A stretch of 64,000 bases of DNA from Apiosordaria backusii (Eukaryota; Ascomycota; Sordariomycetes; Sordariales; Lasiosphaeriaceae), in the NCBI GenBank assembly GCA_030549205.1, contig JAUKTV010000017.1, positions 124,001-188,000 of the forward strand. Reading direction: 5' to 3'. The position numbers were made by a program, and so were the translations under genes. The stretch's first letter is position 1, and each line of letters starts with the position of its first letter. Below, in pieces: positions 1-11,272 of the stretch. The notes below the pieces were generated by a model, which was given only the letters and a program-made list of their open reading frames with translations, was not told the DNA's origin and ran no database searches.

Positions 1-3000
1 CCGCAGATGAGACCTTTGCTGCCGGATTTCTCGGGGCTTTGGAAGACGCATTCGTCCGGGTCCACAAGAATTGGCAGAATGATATTGCTCTTGGGCTGCT
101 CACCTGCTTAGCCGCACGAATACTTTCGTTGACCAACTCTTGCTACGTCTCCCAGGGGGTCCTCAAGCTTTTGGCCCGCATCAGGACAACCTCCATAGAC
201 TGGGCCCGAGAGCTTTTAAGCAAACGAGCTAGCAGTCCGTCTGACAATGAGCGTCAGGCGCTAGCCCACAGAGCACTGATGGCAGCTTTCATTTGCATGT
301 CTACGTTTGACATGGAGTCAGACCGTCTCGAGCAACTACTGTCCTCATCAGAAGCGCTTTCACACTTTGTCGAGGCTGCAATCGTGGCATGCGACCACCT
401 TCCAACCACGATATCCGATCCTGCTTTTCGCTTTATGGCGTGTAGATGGCGAAGTGTGATGTACCGATCAATGGGGATACTGCGAGAGGAGGTTACTGGA
501 AGCCAGAATTCGGGATTAGGATTTGGGATCCAGCATTTCTGGGCGGATTATATGCCGTCTCAGTCGGGCTGGTCGTCACACCGAGGACCACGAAACCATA
601 TCTTAGAGTCTTCCGTATCCAGGACCGGACAGACAACATCGGTAACCTGGAACATGTTGACAGGACAGCTCCTCGTCAATGGATATCCGCTGTCACGACT
701 TCCTCGAAACTTCGAGCTTGATCCGAGTTACAGCCAATTGTTTGGAGCACGAGTATTGGAGGTCATGCCGTCCACCTTCGGTGGTATGCATTTCTCCGCT
801 TGCCGGGACCAGGAAGGATGGATCGTGCATTTCTCTATGGTCGATGACCGAGTTGTAACTCAGGCTGTTAGGGTTGGGGCTTCCACGGCCAATGGTGCAA
901 CAGACGATGAGGAGCTTTGGGAGTTTGTCCCACGCTCTTGTTTTGCAGGAGACCTCCCCCGATCGTTCATCATGGGGTTCTCCCATTGGAGAAATAAGAG
1001 GACGGGAAATATTGAGTTTCGCCCTGCGACACAACCGTGGTATCATTCTCCTAACCACTGGACTCTTTTGACAGAGGGCCATCGAAGGGTTCTGAAGCAG
1101 GGTGGGAAGTCTGTGGTGGATCTACACAGTATGACAGCCAACACTCTCTCAGCCAGACTCAAGGCGATGGAATCCAAGGAAAACCTCGACATCATATTTG
1201 ATCATGATGCGGATTACAGTCGACTGGAGATCAATTTACCAAGGTTTGCCCTTTCTTTCTCCCTCGTATCGGGCGAGTCACATCTTCGTTCCAAGCACTA
1301 CGCCGGAATGATTCTCGACGAATGTCAAGACATTGGTTCTCTCATCGGCCTCCAGAACAAGCTGGTACTCCGTGATGAGCATTGTGCGGATAATCTATCC
1401 CCTTCCCGACTTGTCCTAGTACCCCGCGGCCAAACCAATGTCAGCCTGAAGGGTCACCATGTTCACGTTGAAAGCCAAACGATGAACGTGCCACACGTCA
1501 AACATGACGCCTTCCAAGTTGATACTCGACTTGGTCGACTGACCGACAACGGATCATTGACGAGCAAGCTGTTTTTATGCTTGCTTCACGCCCTTACCTC
1601 GCACTGCTTACTTGATCCCTTGACCAGTCGCACTGGGACTGACGAAGCGCTGAGGATATTGCGACAGGCATCAGTGCGCTCATTCCAGCGACTCGACATG
1701 AGTTCCATCAGCATTCTCAGAGAGATCTCGAACCTTTCGCCTAAGAGGGTCTTTTATCCAGAACATCTGGAGAACATGGAACAGTGTGTGTGGAATCATA
1801 ACCTTCCGGTGCTCTCTCAGCATGATGGATTTCGTGCAGCTGTGGAGGAAATTATCACGCACGCTCAAAACTGCGAAGTGCTTTATAAGTCGACCGAGGG
1901 TGGTGCGGGCAAGGAAATCGGTAATTTGGCCAAGGATGTGAAGAGCCATCTTCTTGTTGAGCGAGCAATCATCAGAAATTCAATCTTCCGAGTCGCTGAG
2001 TTCGGGGCTGAAGACTACTCGTCACGCCATGATGTCAGTTATTGCGGGCGACACAACGTCGATTCAGAATTCAAACGTTCAAGCAGAGCCCAGAAGATTG
2101 CGTCTTTGGTTTACTCTGGAACCCCACAACTCTTGTTTCCCACAACAGCAAAGCTCAAATTAAAAATATTGTCCACCACTGGTAGCGGCTTTCCTGGGAA
2201 TCCGAGGGTAGACCTGCGATTTAGCAGTGGTTACTTCGACAAACCTGGGGCATCTCTCCAAGGGATATGGTGCGGATTGCACCGAGCACTAGCCACAGAA
2301 GAAAATAGCTACCGTATCATCTTCTTCCTTGCTTCGTTGGCTTTCGCAGCGGAAGCAGATCTCGACTTAGTCCAGGCATTGTTGGCTATTTCCACTAACC
2401 GAGCCATGTTTGGCGCTCTGGTCAAACCCCCTGACGAGGAAAGCTTCGATCTCGCCTACGACCGCTTCTCACTGGGACAAAGGGTTGTGAAGATTGCACA
2501 CGACAAGCGTTTTCCCGAGAAGAAGTGTCCAAGCATTCCTCTTACCAGACGGCCGGGTGAGAGCGATCGTAATTTCGAAGTCAGACTCCACAGGGAATGG
2601 GACAGTCAGTCTGGTGCCATGGTTAAAGCCTTGGTTTCGAGCATGGAATCTCAGTGGTCGAATTCTTGGACAATTTCGTGGTCTCCGGGACAGCCTTGCG
2701 AGAGGTGGGTGGATGTTGGTGCCGTCATACCAGCAGTGAACAAGACTTTGGATCTCACCCGGCGAACTATATTGTTCAATGAATACCTGGACAGCTTTGT
2801 GCTCGCCATTGCAGGCATGACCTGCTTGGCATCATCTGAGGATGCTCTCATGGCCTTATTGCCACGTCCCGATGCTAGGCAAGTTGTGCACCCATTGGCT
2901 TCACAAATTGGTTTCATCACCGACAGTTCGCTTTTCTCTAACCCGGCTCCGGAAACTCATCGCCCCGTGCCAGAGAGGTTTCTGGACCTCCTGGAAGAGA

Positions 3001-6000
3001 CGCCACAAGCCGACGTGGGGCAGATGCCGATTACTCACCTCATCGAGCACCTCTCGGATCTTGGGAAGAAGCAACAGCACCAACTCTCTTACATTGGGGA
3101 GCTTCGCCAGAGTTCAGAGAGTGTCGGCACCGCGCAACTGATATTCAAGGCGGATAATCAGACTTCTTTCTCTCGACTCTCAGATTATCTCATCAAATGT
3201 CAAAGAGAAACAGCGCGAATGGAAAACGACATCGTGATGGCATTGAGGGGCAATGGCGTTGCCGAAAAGCTTTGCATTGATTGTGAATTTTATCCCAGAG
3301 TCTCTCCCATTTTTCTTCTACAGCATCTCAGAAGGGATAAATGGAACAGGCTTCCCACTACATGGCGGGTCCCTTTGCTTAACTACGCCCTTTCTCTGGC
3401 ATATTTGCAGAGGGCTGAGCGTCTAGTTAACTCCTACGGGTTTGACAACCGACGAGTAGACTTTCTCAAGGAACTTCGAAATTCCGGGCACCACGACAAT
3501 GAAGACTGCGATCCCCTGGACTGGCCTGAGTATTTACTGTTGGAGGTCGAGCAAGGAATTCTCATCCGGCCGGTTCAGCATCAGATTGCAGCAAACATGC
3601 GCAAGCCTCCAGGCGGGAAAAGCAGCGTCATGCAGCTAAACATGGGCGAGGGCAAATCGTCAGTCATTGTTCCAATTGTCTCGACTGCAATCTCAGATGG
3701 ATCTTGTTTGGCTCGTGTGTTCGTTGCGAAAGCACAGGCGAAACAGATGGAACACTTGCTTGTCAGCGTCATTGGCGGTCTGCTCAACCGTCCGACCTTT
3801 TACCTTCCCATCTCGAGGGCCGTTCGCTTCGACGACAGTGCCATTTCTATCGTTGCGCGCATGATTCAGCAATGCAAGAAAGAGGGCGGTGTGCTGCTTG
3901 TCCAACCGGAACACATATTATCTTTCAAGCTCTTGGGGCTTGAAGGGATCTGGAACAGAGTCCCTATCGCTTCAAAGATCCTGAGGACATATGAGGAGCT
4001 TGAAAGCATTTCCCGAGATATCGTGGATGAAAGTGATGAAAACTTCAGTGTCAAATTCGAGCTTATCTACACTATGGGGAGCCAGCAGCCGGTGGACATG
4101 AGCCCAGACCGGTGGGTGTTCATCCAGGACTTGATGGATATGGTTAGAGACGTTGCCAGGGAGCTCAAACATGGGCATGGAGGAAGCTCAGTGTTGACTG
4201 AAGGTTTGCTTTTCGAGGAGGATTCTACCGCCAGTCGCTTTCCAACGATTCGGACCCTCGACGAGTCTACTGGTACGCAGCTTGTGGAGGCCATTGCTCG
4301 CAAACTATGCAGTCTGGGTATGAGAGGTTTGCCCGTTCAACACCAGACTACGCAGATGCGCGATGCGGTTTTGAAATACATTCTGGATCCCAGAGTTGAT
4401 CAACAGCACATCGAGATGGTAGAGAATGACCAGTTGGGGCTTTTTCAAGACAATATCATGAGAAAAGGACTCTTCCTGCTTAGGGGTCTTCTGGCAGGTG
4501 GTGTGCTCCAATTTGCATTGGGCCAGAAACGTTTCCGTGTCAACTATGGCCTCGCACCGGATCGCCAACCACCAACGATGCTCGCGGTACCATACAGAGC
4601 AAAGGATTCGCCGGCCCCTCGCTCTGAGTTCAGTCACACGGATGCTGTTATCATTCTGACGTGCTTGAGCTACTACTACCGTGGTTTGACCGATCAAGAG
4701 CTTTTCATCTCCCTCGAGATGCTGTCGAACTCTGATCGGGCTGAGCAGGAGTATTCCAGCTGGTCTCGAGCCTCTCCACTCCTCGACCCTACGTTGAGAC
4801 ATTTCTCTGCCGTCAATCTGAAGGACAAGACGCTCTGTACAGAGAAGCTTTTCCCAGGCTTGCGCTTCACGAAGCCAGCCGTCGACTACTACCTGTCCAA
4901 CGTTGTCTTCCCGAAGGAAATGAGAGAGTTTCCATTCAAACTTTCGAGCTCTGGATGGGATCTGGCCAAGCCAAAAACATATCCTCTCACAGGCTTCAGT
5001 GGGACAACAGATTCCAAAAATGTCCTCCCTAACCCGATCACGGCCCTCGATCTTCCGGAGCAGAGACACACAAACTCATACGTGCTGGCATGTTTGTTGC
5101 AGAGTGAGAACACTGTGATGGAGCTTGGGAGTGACCAAGAAGACCTTTGCGCTTTGACAGTGAACACACTTTTGCCAGCGGTCACTAACTCGGACCAGTC
5201 AATGCGCGTCATTCTTGATGTTGGCGCGCAGATCATTGAACTCAGCAATCTTCAGTTCTCCAGGTATTGGCTGTCACTTGTCTCGGATGCCGACGCTGTC
5301 ATCTTCTTCAACGACAACGATGAACTATCGGTTGTCATGCGAAATGGCACGGTTGAATCATTTTATACCTCACCTTTCAAGACTCAAACGGAACGGTGTC
5401 TGGTGTTCCTCGATCAGGCCCATACTCGCGGCACCGATCTCAGACTTCCAGACTCCTATCGAGCTGCTGTGACACTGGGTCCAGGGGTAACCAAGGACAC
5501 TCTTGTGCAAGGTAAGCTATCTCGTGTATTTCTATAATGCTCATGTTTCTCATAATGATTGATACTGACCCAATGGTGTCCACAGCCTGTATGAGAATGC
5601 GGAAACTTGGCAGCGGCCAGTCAGTTACATTTTGTCTCTCCCCCGAGATGCAAAAGCGGATTCGCGATTTCGAGCGCATGGATACTTCTCATCCTATCAC
5701 CGTCATGCACGTTCTTACATTCGCCATCTCTGAAACCTGGGATGATGCTCACCGAAGTGTTCCTCTCTGGGCCACACAGGGCCTCCGCCACCAGCGCCAG
5801 GAGCAAATCCTTGGCCGAGTCAGCGGCTATGGCAACCTAGAGGTTGAAGATGTTGAAGAGTATCTCGAGGATGAAGCACAAACTCTTGAAATGCGGTATC
5901 GGCCCGCATCAGCAGGGGGCCAGTCTCAGAGTTTGTCCTCCCAGTTTGAAGCCGCTTCAACCTTGGTGTCTCGGCAAACCGATGTTGCTGCAATCAGGCA

Positions 6001-6940
6001 AAAATGTATCGAATTCGGGTTCAGCAATCTGGACTCGGTCGTCACCCTGGAAGAGGAACAAGAGCGGGAGCTGGCTCCAGAGATTGAGCAAGAACGGCAC
6101 GTCGAGCGTCCTGCACCCATGAAGCCGCTCAAACACTCCCTTCATCCAGACGTGCTACATTTCGTCATGACTGGAACATTGAAGCCAGAAAGCAATGCAC
6201 TCTTGCCTGCGTTTCAAGCCATGACCCAAAGCAGTGCCTCGAAAGTTTTCCCCGCCAATCAGTTCCCATCCAGCCTACTCATCACCAAAGACTTTGCCGA
6301 AACTGTCCAGCCAACCCGAACTGGCTACTGTTCTGATTCCTACCAGCGGCCTGTACAGTGGATTTTGACTCCGAGAATACCAGAAGACAAACAGACGAAC
6401 AGCGGTTCAACGATGCAAATGATCATCATCAGTCCCTACGAGGCAGACATCATCAAGTCCGACATTCTCCGCTGCTCCAAGGGAAAAGTAATTTTACACA
6501 GTTACCTCCCCCGCTCAAGTCTCTCGTTCCGCACCATGGAAGACCTGAAGACATTCACTTACCCGCCCTTGACGCCCAAGCAACTTGAAGAGTGGACAGC
6601 ACCTGCTGAGCTGATCATGCAGCTCAATCTCTTTGCTGGGCAGCTATATCTCCGCAGTTACGAGGAGTATGTCCGAATGTGTCGGTATCTTGGGCTTTCG
6701 TACACGGAGAATAAGAGTGATGGTTCCGATGGGGTTGTGGTCGGGGCGGATGGATTTGTTGGTCGTGCTGGCGGAGAGGGGTATGAGAATTGTCCTTTTG
6801 AGAAGAGCCCAGTAGGCTTCTTGAGTGTGCTTTATAAGAGGCTGAGGAGGGACTGCACGAACATTGATAGGACGCATATGGGTATGGTTTTAGCGGGGGG
6901 AATTCTCACAGAGAAGGATTTTCGGCGGAGTTGGAGATGA
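1..6940 (+). CDS. DUF3638/DUF3645 giant ATPase-like protein, 5' end missing
   Basis: The frame is open to the left edge (first full codon at base 3), so the N-terminus lies outside. Exons are 1-5511 and 5586-6940; the 74-bp intron has a GTAAGC donor and a CCACAG acceptor, and the joined frame gives at least 2287 residues. Near 3640-3670 the protein reads NMGEGKSSVIVP, a Walker A-like loop typical of DUF3638, preceded by a RPVQHQIA stretch and followed by LLVQPEHILSF. Near 4580-4720, AVPYRAKDSPAPR and SHTDAVIILTCLSYYYRG match DUF3645. This family consists of very large fungal proteins with a helicase/SecA-like ATPase core and no well-established function; I infer nucleotide binding only. The last about 450 residues (second exon) are acidic and Gln/Glu-rich around 5840-6100. 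The family assignment is firm, the role is unknown. Confidence 0.9.
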
Positions 6941-7509
6941 TGAGAAAATTGGTGATTTGGAGGGGAGGGTAAAGCGTATGGGATTGGAGTGGGAGTTGGA
7001 CATGGGGAGAAAAGGTTAGATATGATGAAATTTGGAGATGGCAAGAGTAGAGATGGATATGGAGGTTGGAGGTGCAGTTCGTGGATATTCTCTGCTTGGG
7101 TTATCTGACTTTGTTGGATTATTTCTTTCGGAATATGGTATGGGTTTGTTGTGGCCGTTGTTGGCATGTTGATTAGATTTCTCTCACAAACAAAGAAGGC
7201 TGTGTTCTGTAAATTCCAGGCTGTTGCCGCTGTGATGATAGTGATGGCCCCGTGAAGCTTGATGCCCTGTGCGAAATAAGGCGCGCACTGGGAGCGCACT
7301 GTGCAACCCCTGTCAATGTTCTTTGTGGCCGATGAACAGAGTGAAAACAATCGGAATGGAAGTGCAGAGTTTCTGCTTTCACGAACAAACCATCTTGACC
7401 TGTTTAACTCTATTCTCTTTGTTAACAGGTAGGTTTGTCAATGATCCAGCTTTTTCTTCAAGGCGTGAGGGGCATGCTGCTTAAGCGCTGGAGAAGTGCG
7501 CTAGAATAA
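6941..7509. other. intergenic, no gene seen
   Basis: This is the 3' flank of the DUF3638 gene up to the transposon. I see no conserved reading frame, only short chance ORFs. The last eight bases (7502-7509, TAGAATAA) are the left copy of the transposon target duplication. Confidence 0.6.
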
Positions 7510-7755
7510 GAGAATTGCTAGGTGCGCATTACCCTTTTTACTACAGGCGCATTACCCCCCACAGGGGTTAGGGTTATATAGCCCCTAAATTTGAACTTCT
7601 TTATTAACTACAACTTGCTCCTACCGGCTATACTGCTTTTAAAGGCTTTCTTACAAACCAACCTCCGGCACTTAGGAATTCTGGCTAAAGTAGTAATATA
7701 AATATAGGTATAAGTATAAGTATAGATATAGGTATAGCATACCCTAGATAAAAAA
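7510..7755 (+). repeat. left inverted arm of the transposon
   Basis: This arm pairs with 8768-9076. It contains GGTGCGCATTACC twice-like motifs and a telomere-like TTAGGGTTA stretch near 7566-7576, which is mirrored on the right arm as TAACCCTAACCC near 9011. Confidence 0.7.
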
Positions 7756-7854
7756 ACTGGCACCGCTATCTATATAGTTACCTAACTATATAAACTTATT
7801 AATATAGATATTCCGATTGCATTTAAAGGCCTATTATACTAATTTTAAGCCTGT

Positions 7855-8022
7855 TAACTATCTTTAAAGGTTTACTAACTATCTTTAAAGGTCTACTGAC
7901 TATTTTTAAAGGCCTACTAACTATCTTTAAAGGTTTACCGACTATCTTTAAAGGTCTACCGACTATCTTTAAAGGCCTACCGACTATTTTTAAAGGTCTA
8001 CTGACTATCTTTAAAGGTCTAC
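7855..8022. repeat. 21-bp minisatellite, left block (about 8 copies)
   Basis: The unit reads approximately CTTTAAAGGTCTACTGACTAT, with variation mainly C/T at three positions. I count eight TTTAAAGG cores. The array is continued after the solo LTR insertion at 8454-8700. The 21-bp period keeps one minus-strand frame open with a 7-residue repeat (RPLKIV plus one residue), but nothing suggests translation. Confidence 0.85.
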
Positions 8023-8448
8023 TGTGACGAACCCCTGTACAGAACCTCTGAAAGGGATACTCGGTTGAAGGCAACTTCTGACAATTGGTTCGGTGCAGCT
8101 AAACAGTGCACGACAAGAAGTCTCAATGTAAACACAAGATACCGTGAATACAAGCTGTGATTGCATACTGCGGAACTATCTACAAGCTATCTAGTTCCTC
8201 CGTATATATAGACCCTTTCCTAGTTGTGCTCACCTTGCTCAGTGCCCCGAGCACACTGATCACCCTGCTTGGTCTGCTCAGTGCTCCAAGCAGACTGAGC
8301 ATCCCACTCAGTCTGCTCAGCGTCCTGAGCGCACTGATCAACCGTTCCTTACCGTGATTGGCTCTCCTAGGTGTATTCCTGATTGGTCCTTACTTTCCGT
8401 GGTTCCACAACCAATCGTTATTCTCGTCCATATACCAGGGTTGTGACA
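8023..8448 (+). mobile_element. solo LTR of a retrotransposon, nested in the minisatellite
   Basis: The 426-bp insert begins TGTGACGAACCC and ends GGGTTGTGACA, giving the TG...CA ends and short inverted termini of an LTR. It is flanked by the 5-bp duplication TCTAC (8018-8022 and 8449-8453). A TATA box (TATATATA, 8203-8210) lies mid-element, as expected of an LTR promoter, followed by an internal repeat of CTCAGTGC/CTGCTCAG-type units at 8228-8340. There are no internal gag-pol sequences and no second LTR, so it is a recombination remnant. The 5-bp duplication fits both Ty3 and Ty1 groups. GC content is higher than in the surrounding array, so it inserted after the array formed. Confidence 0.85.
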
Positions 8449-8700
8449 TCTACTGACTATCTTTAAAGGCCTACTAACTATCTTTAAAGGTCTACTGATT
8501 ATCTTTAAAGGTCTACCGACTATCTTTAAAGGCCTACCGACTATCTTTAAAGGCCTACTAACTATCTTTAAAAGTCTACCGACTATCTTTAAAGGTTTAC
8601 CGACTATCTTTAAAAGCCTACCGACTATCTTTAAAGGTCTACCGACTATTTTTAAAGGTCTACTGACTATCTTTAAAGGCTTACCGACTATCTTTTAAGG
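8449..8700. repeat. 21-bp minisatellite, right block (about 12 copies)
   Basis: This is the continuation of the array at 7855-8022. I count twelve cores, the last ones degenerate (TTTAAAAG, TTTTAAGG). Removing the LTR and one TCTAC copy restores an unbroken array of about 20 units. Confidence 0.85.
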
Positions 8701-8767
8701 CCTTATAGCTATCTTATATAGTTTATTAACTATATTTTAATACCTATTAAATACTTATAGTACTAGT

Positions 8768-9076
8768 TTTTTTATCTATAGTATATATAAGTATAAGTAT
8801 GGTTATAGTTGTAAATGCAAATAAAAGTTTAAAAGGTACATTAGCCTATAAATAATAGAAATCGTAAGCTTATAGTAATTTAATTAAAACATTTGTAATT
8901 ATTTATTTATATAGGACTTTATATAGGAGAAAATACAGTGCAGTAACAGTTGTAATTATTAATAGTAATTGTAATAGGAAAAATGTTATATCAATTTTAA
9001 GGACTATATATAACCCTAACCCTTATGGGTGTAATGCGTACATAGCAAAAAAGGTAATACGCACCTAGCAATTCTC
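8768..9076 (-). repeat. right inverted arm of the transposon
   Basis: This is the inverted counterpart of 7510-7755. It is longer by about 60 bp because of extra AT-rich sequence. The outermost 17 bases match the left end exactly. Confidence 0.7.
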
Positions 9077-9084
9077 TAGAATAA

Positions 9085-10219
9085 CGGCCGCAGCCACATT
9101 ACAGGGGTGCAATTTTCCGCCCTTTCAGGCTTTCCCTTCTCTCACCTTTTCCCCGTTGTTCTTTTGAGCAGTCTCCCGTAAGATGATGATTTCCTGATCA
9201 CGGCACAGCGCACGACGTTTGGTTCTTCCCGGCAGATGACTGGCACTGATTTGCGGCAGAAGGTCTTTGGGTTAGGCACCACTAGGATTTAGCTTGAGTC
9301 TCGACACACACATCGATTATCAGCAACAACCAAAGTAGTACTTACACCAGCTTTTGGAGTCAAAAAGGCCTTTTCAGCACGGTTACCAAGACAAGGCCCG
9401 TCAAGCCTGATGGGTGACGACCCTGAATCGAGCCATTACCTGTGCCGCAATCCCCTCGACCGCCTGGCCGGCTGAACCGAAGATGAGTGGTGGTCTGGCA
9501 AAGGTTATACCATCCTCGGATTGGCTGCATCAACTGAGATCCCTTCAGCGTTCAGGGGATGAAGGGAGTTATATCCAGAATTACGGATAGATGGCTCCCC
9601 CCCAAATCATCAATGTGGCGTAGCATAAGCAGAAGTGCAATACACCACTCTGAGCCCTACCGCAAGACAGCGCCCGCAGTCCATTGACAAATCCCAGTGC
9701 ATCAATGCGACTTGGGACGGCCATAACAAGACGGGCAAGGTTTGTCTTTGTGTTACAAATGAGATGCAGGATGGAATCCTAGAAAGGCATTCTTCTAACT
9801 TTTCTAAGCTTCGCCGTCTGTCATCATCAAACTTCGACCGCACCTTGACGGAACTTCCCTCTCGCTTGGGGCCAAGTGGTAAATTTCAGGGAGACAAGCG
9901 CGCGTCTGGACACGATCGAGGCAGAAATGGAGACAAGCTGCGCCTGAAGTGGGCATGGATTTGATTCCTTTCCGTTTCTTCAGCCCGAGCCTCATACCTG
10001 CCTGTCCCAATGGACTGTAAAACATGAAAGCGGGAGTCGCATTTTCTCTGCTCGTTTACCGCTTTTCTGTTTATTTTTTTCTTCTTCTTTCTCTTCTTCA
10101 TTGCTTTCCCTCTCTCGGGAATCACGTCGAGGTGTTGACCTGGGTTGAAGGCAGCAGGCGCTGCAGTTCGGCTGGGGAGTGGCATCGAGTTCAGCATTCC
10201 CAAGAACGACACCACCATC
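9085..10219. other. intergenic, no gene seen
   Basis: This is ordinary-composition sequence between the transposon and the membrane-protein gene. The overlapping short frames on both strands (9610-10025) show no recognisable protein. The right part is probably promoter and 5' leader of the downstream gene, with pyrimidine-rich sequence at 10060-10115. Confidence 0.5.
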
Positions 10220-11272
10220 ATGAGGATCACCACAGCAGCAACAGCCCTGCTGCCGGCGGTACCGGGGCTGCTAGTGTCAGCCCAAAGCAACAACCAAGAG
10301 CTCAACCCTTCTCTCATGCCCAGTTTTGTCTTTCCGGTAGAAAAGGATGAACCAGAAACCTACCACTTCATGGACACCGTTATGGTCGAATACATCAGCT
10401 TCTTCGCCAATGTGACTCTCTGGACGTTTTGCAAGCCAGGGGTAGGAGAGATGGGTATGTTTCATCCCCGCTATCTAGCAACGCCCATATTGTCCATATC
10501 ACTGACACAGCAAAAAGAATTCGTGCAAAAAGCCCCGGGCTTCAACGCCACCGTCCCCATCACCCTCAATTTCACCTCCGCCACGCCCTGTTGGTTCAAC
10601 GTCAGAACTGGAGCAGACCATAGACATGATGCGTATGCCGCCAACAGCCAGACGTTCAACGTCATCGGGCAGGAGCGCAGAGAAGGGAGGAAGACGTTCG
10701 GGGCGGGGAACGCGCCATCGAGGCAGTCGTCATCTTTGTCGTCATCGGTAGCGCCCTCCCCGAGCACAACCGTGTCCGTAACTGGGAGCTCATCGACTCA
10801 GTCATCGGCAAGTCGAACTGGTGATGCTGGGTCCAGTAACGACAACAACGCTGGCGGGGGTGCCTTGACTACTGGGACCAACCGGCCGAGTTCAAGTGAA
10901 GCTCCAAGTTCGGGTCTCAGCGCAGGGACAGCAGCGGGAATAGGTGTCGGAGTTGCGGTGGGAGTTCTTGCCTTGGGCCTTGGCATATTCTTTTGGTTCT
11001 GGAAGAGCAGGAAGAGAAACCAGGAGGCGTACGCCGCGGAAGGTCAACACCTTCCGCCAGGGCCCTATGGGCACGGCGATGTGTATGCGAAAGTAGTCGA
11101 AGCTCCGCCAAAGTATGCTTCTCCTGGTCCTGAGGCCGCTCACCACCATTCGTATCGGCATCGGCAATATCAGTTTGGTGGGGAGCTAAGCACTGCCAAT
11201 ACTCCGCAGGAGATGGGGGATACTAGGCCTGGGATTGGATATGGGCGGTCGACGCATGAGATGGCTGGGTGA
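10220..11272 (+). CDS. secreted/type I membrane protein with Ser/Thr-rich stalk
   Basis: The start at 10220 is preferred over an in-frame ATG at 10145 because it opens with a signal peptide (MRITTAATALLPAVPGLLVS). A 63-bp intron is likely at 10455-10517 (GTATGT donor, CTGAC branch, AAG acceptor). It is a multiple of three and has no stop, so read-through is also possible. The spliced protein has 329 residues. Order: signal peptide, about 130-residue extracellular part with N-glycosylation sites and Cys in FCKPG and TPCWF, Ser/Thr/Gly-rich stalk (about 140-215), one membrane span (about 217-240, AGIGVGVAVGVLALGLG), a basic stop-transfer (KSRKRN) and a 90-residue tail. This layout is common in fungal wall-sensor-like proteins, but no WSC domain is present. 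Function unknown. Confidence 0.75.
   Translation: MRITTAATALLPAVPGLLVSAQSNNQELNPSLMPSFVFPVEKDEPETYHFMDTVMVEYISFFANVTLWTFCKPGVGEMGMFHPRYLATPILSISLTQQKEFVQKAPGFNATVPITLNFTSATPCWFNVRTGADHRHDAYAANSQTFNVIGQERREGRKTFGAGNAPSRQSSSLSSSVAPSPSTTVSVTGSSSTQSSASRTGDAGSSNDNNAGGGALTTGTNRPSSSEAPSSGLSAGTAAGIGVGVAVGVLALGLGIFFWFWKSRKRNQEAYAAEGQHLPPGPYGHGDVYAKVVEAPPKYASPGPEAAHHHSYRHRQYQFGGELSTANTPQEMGDTRPGIGYGRSTHEMAG

Larger units (their letters stand above)
7510..9076. mobile_element. non-autonomous hAT-like inverted-repeat transposon
   Basis: The 1567-bp AT-rich element starts with GAGAATTGCTAGGTGCG and ends with its inverted complement. It is flanked by TAGAATAA at 7502-7509 and again at 9077-9084, an 8-bp target duplication of the kind left by hAT-superfamily transposases. 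The arms match in inverted orientation for the first 80 or so bases at roughly 80% identity, mostly with transition differences. Similarity recurs to a GATAAAAAAACT block at about 7747 and its complement at about 8765-8778, so the arms are about 250-310 bp. No transposase frame survives. The centre is a 21-bp minisatellite interrupted by a solo LTR. AT-richness and transition-type mismatches fit repeat-induced point mutation, an inference. Superfamily rests on the duplication length, since the ends do not start with the usual CAG of hAT. Confidence 0.8.

Noticed and set aside
4305..5069. 254-codon minus-strand ORF
   Set aside because: It is a mirror of the DUF3645 region of the large gene.
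7823..8074. minus-strand ORF with a 7-residue repeat
   Set aside because: It is a by-product of the 21-bp minisatellite and the solo LTR edge, with no start context and no flanking gene structure.
10145..10219. upstream ATG as start of the membrane protein
   Set aside because: It would bury the signal peptide about 25 residues inside the protein.
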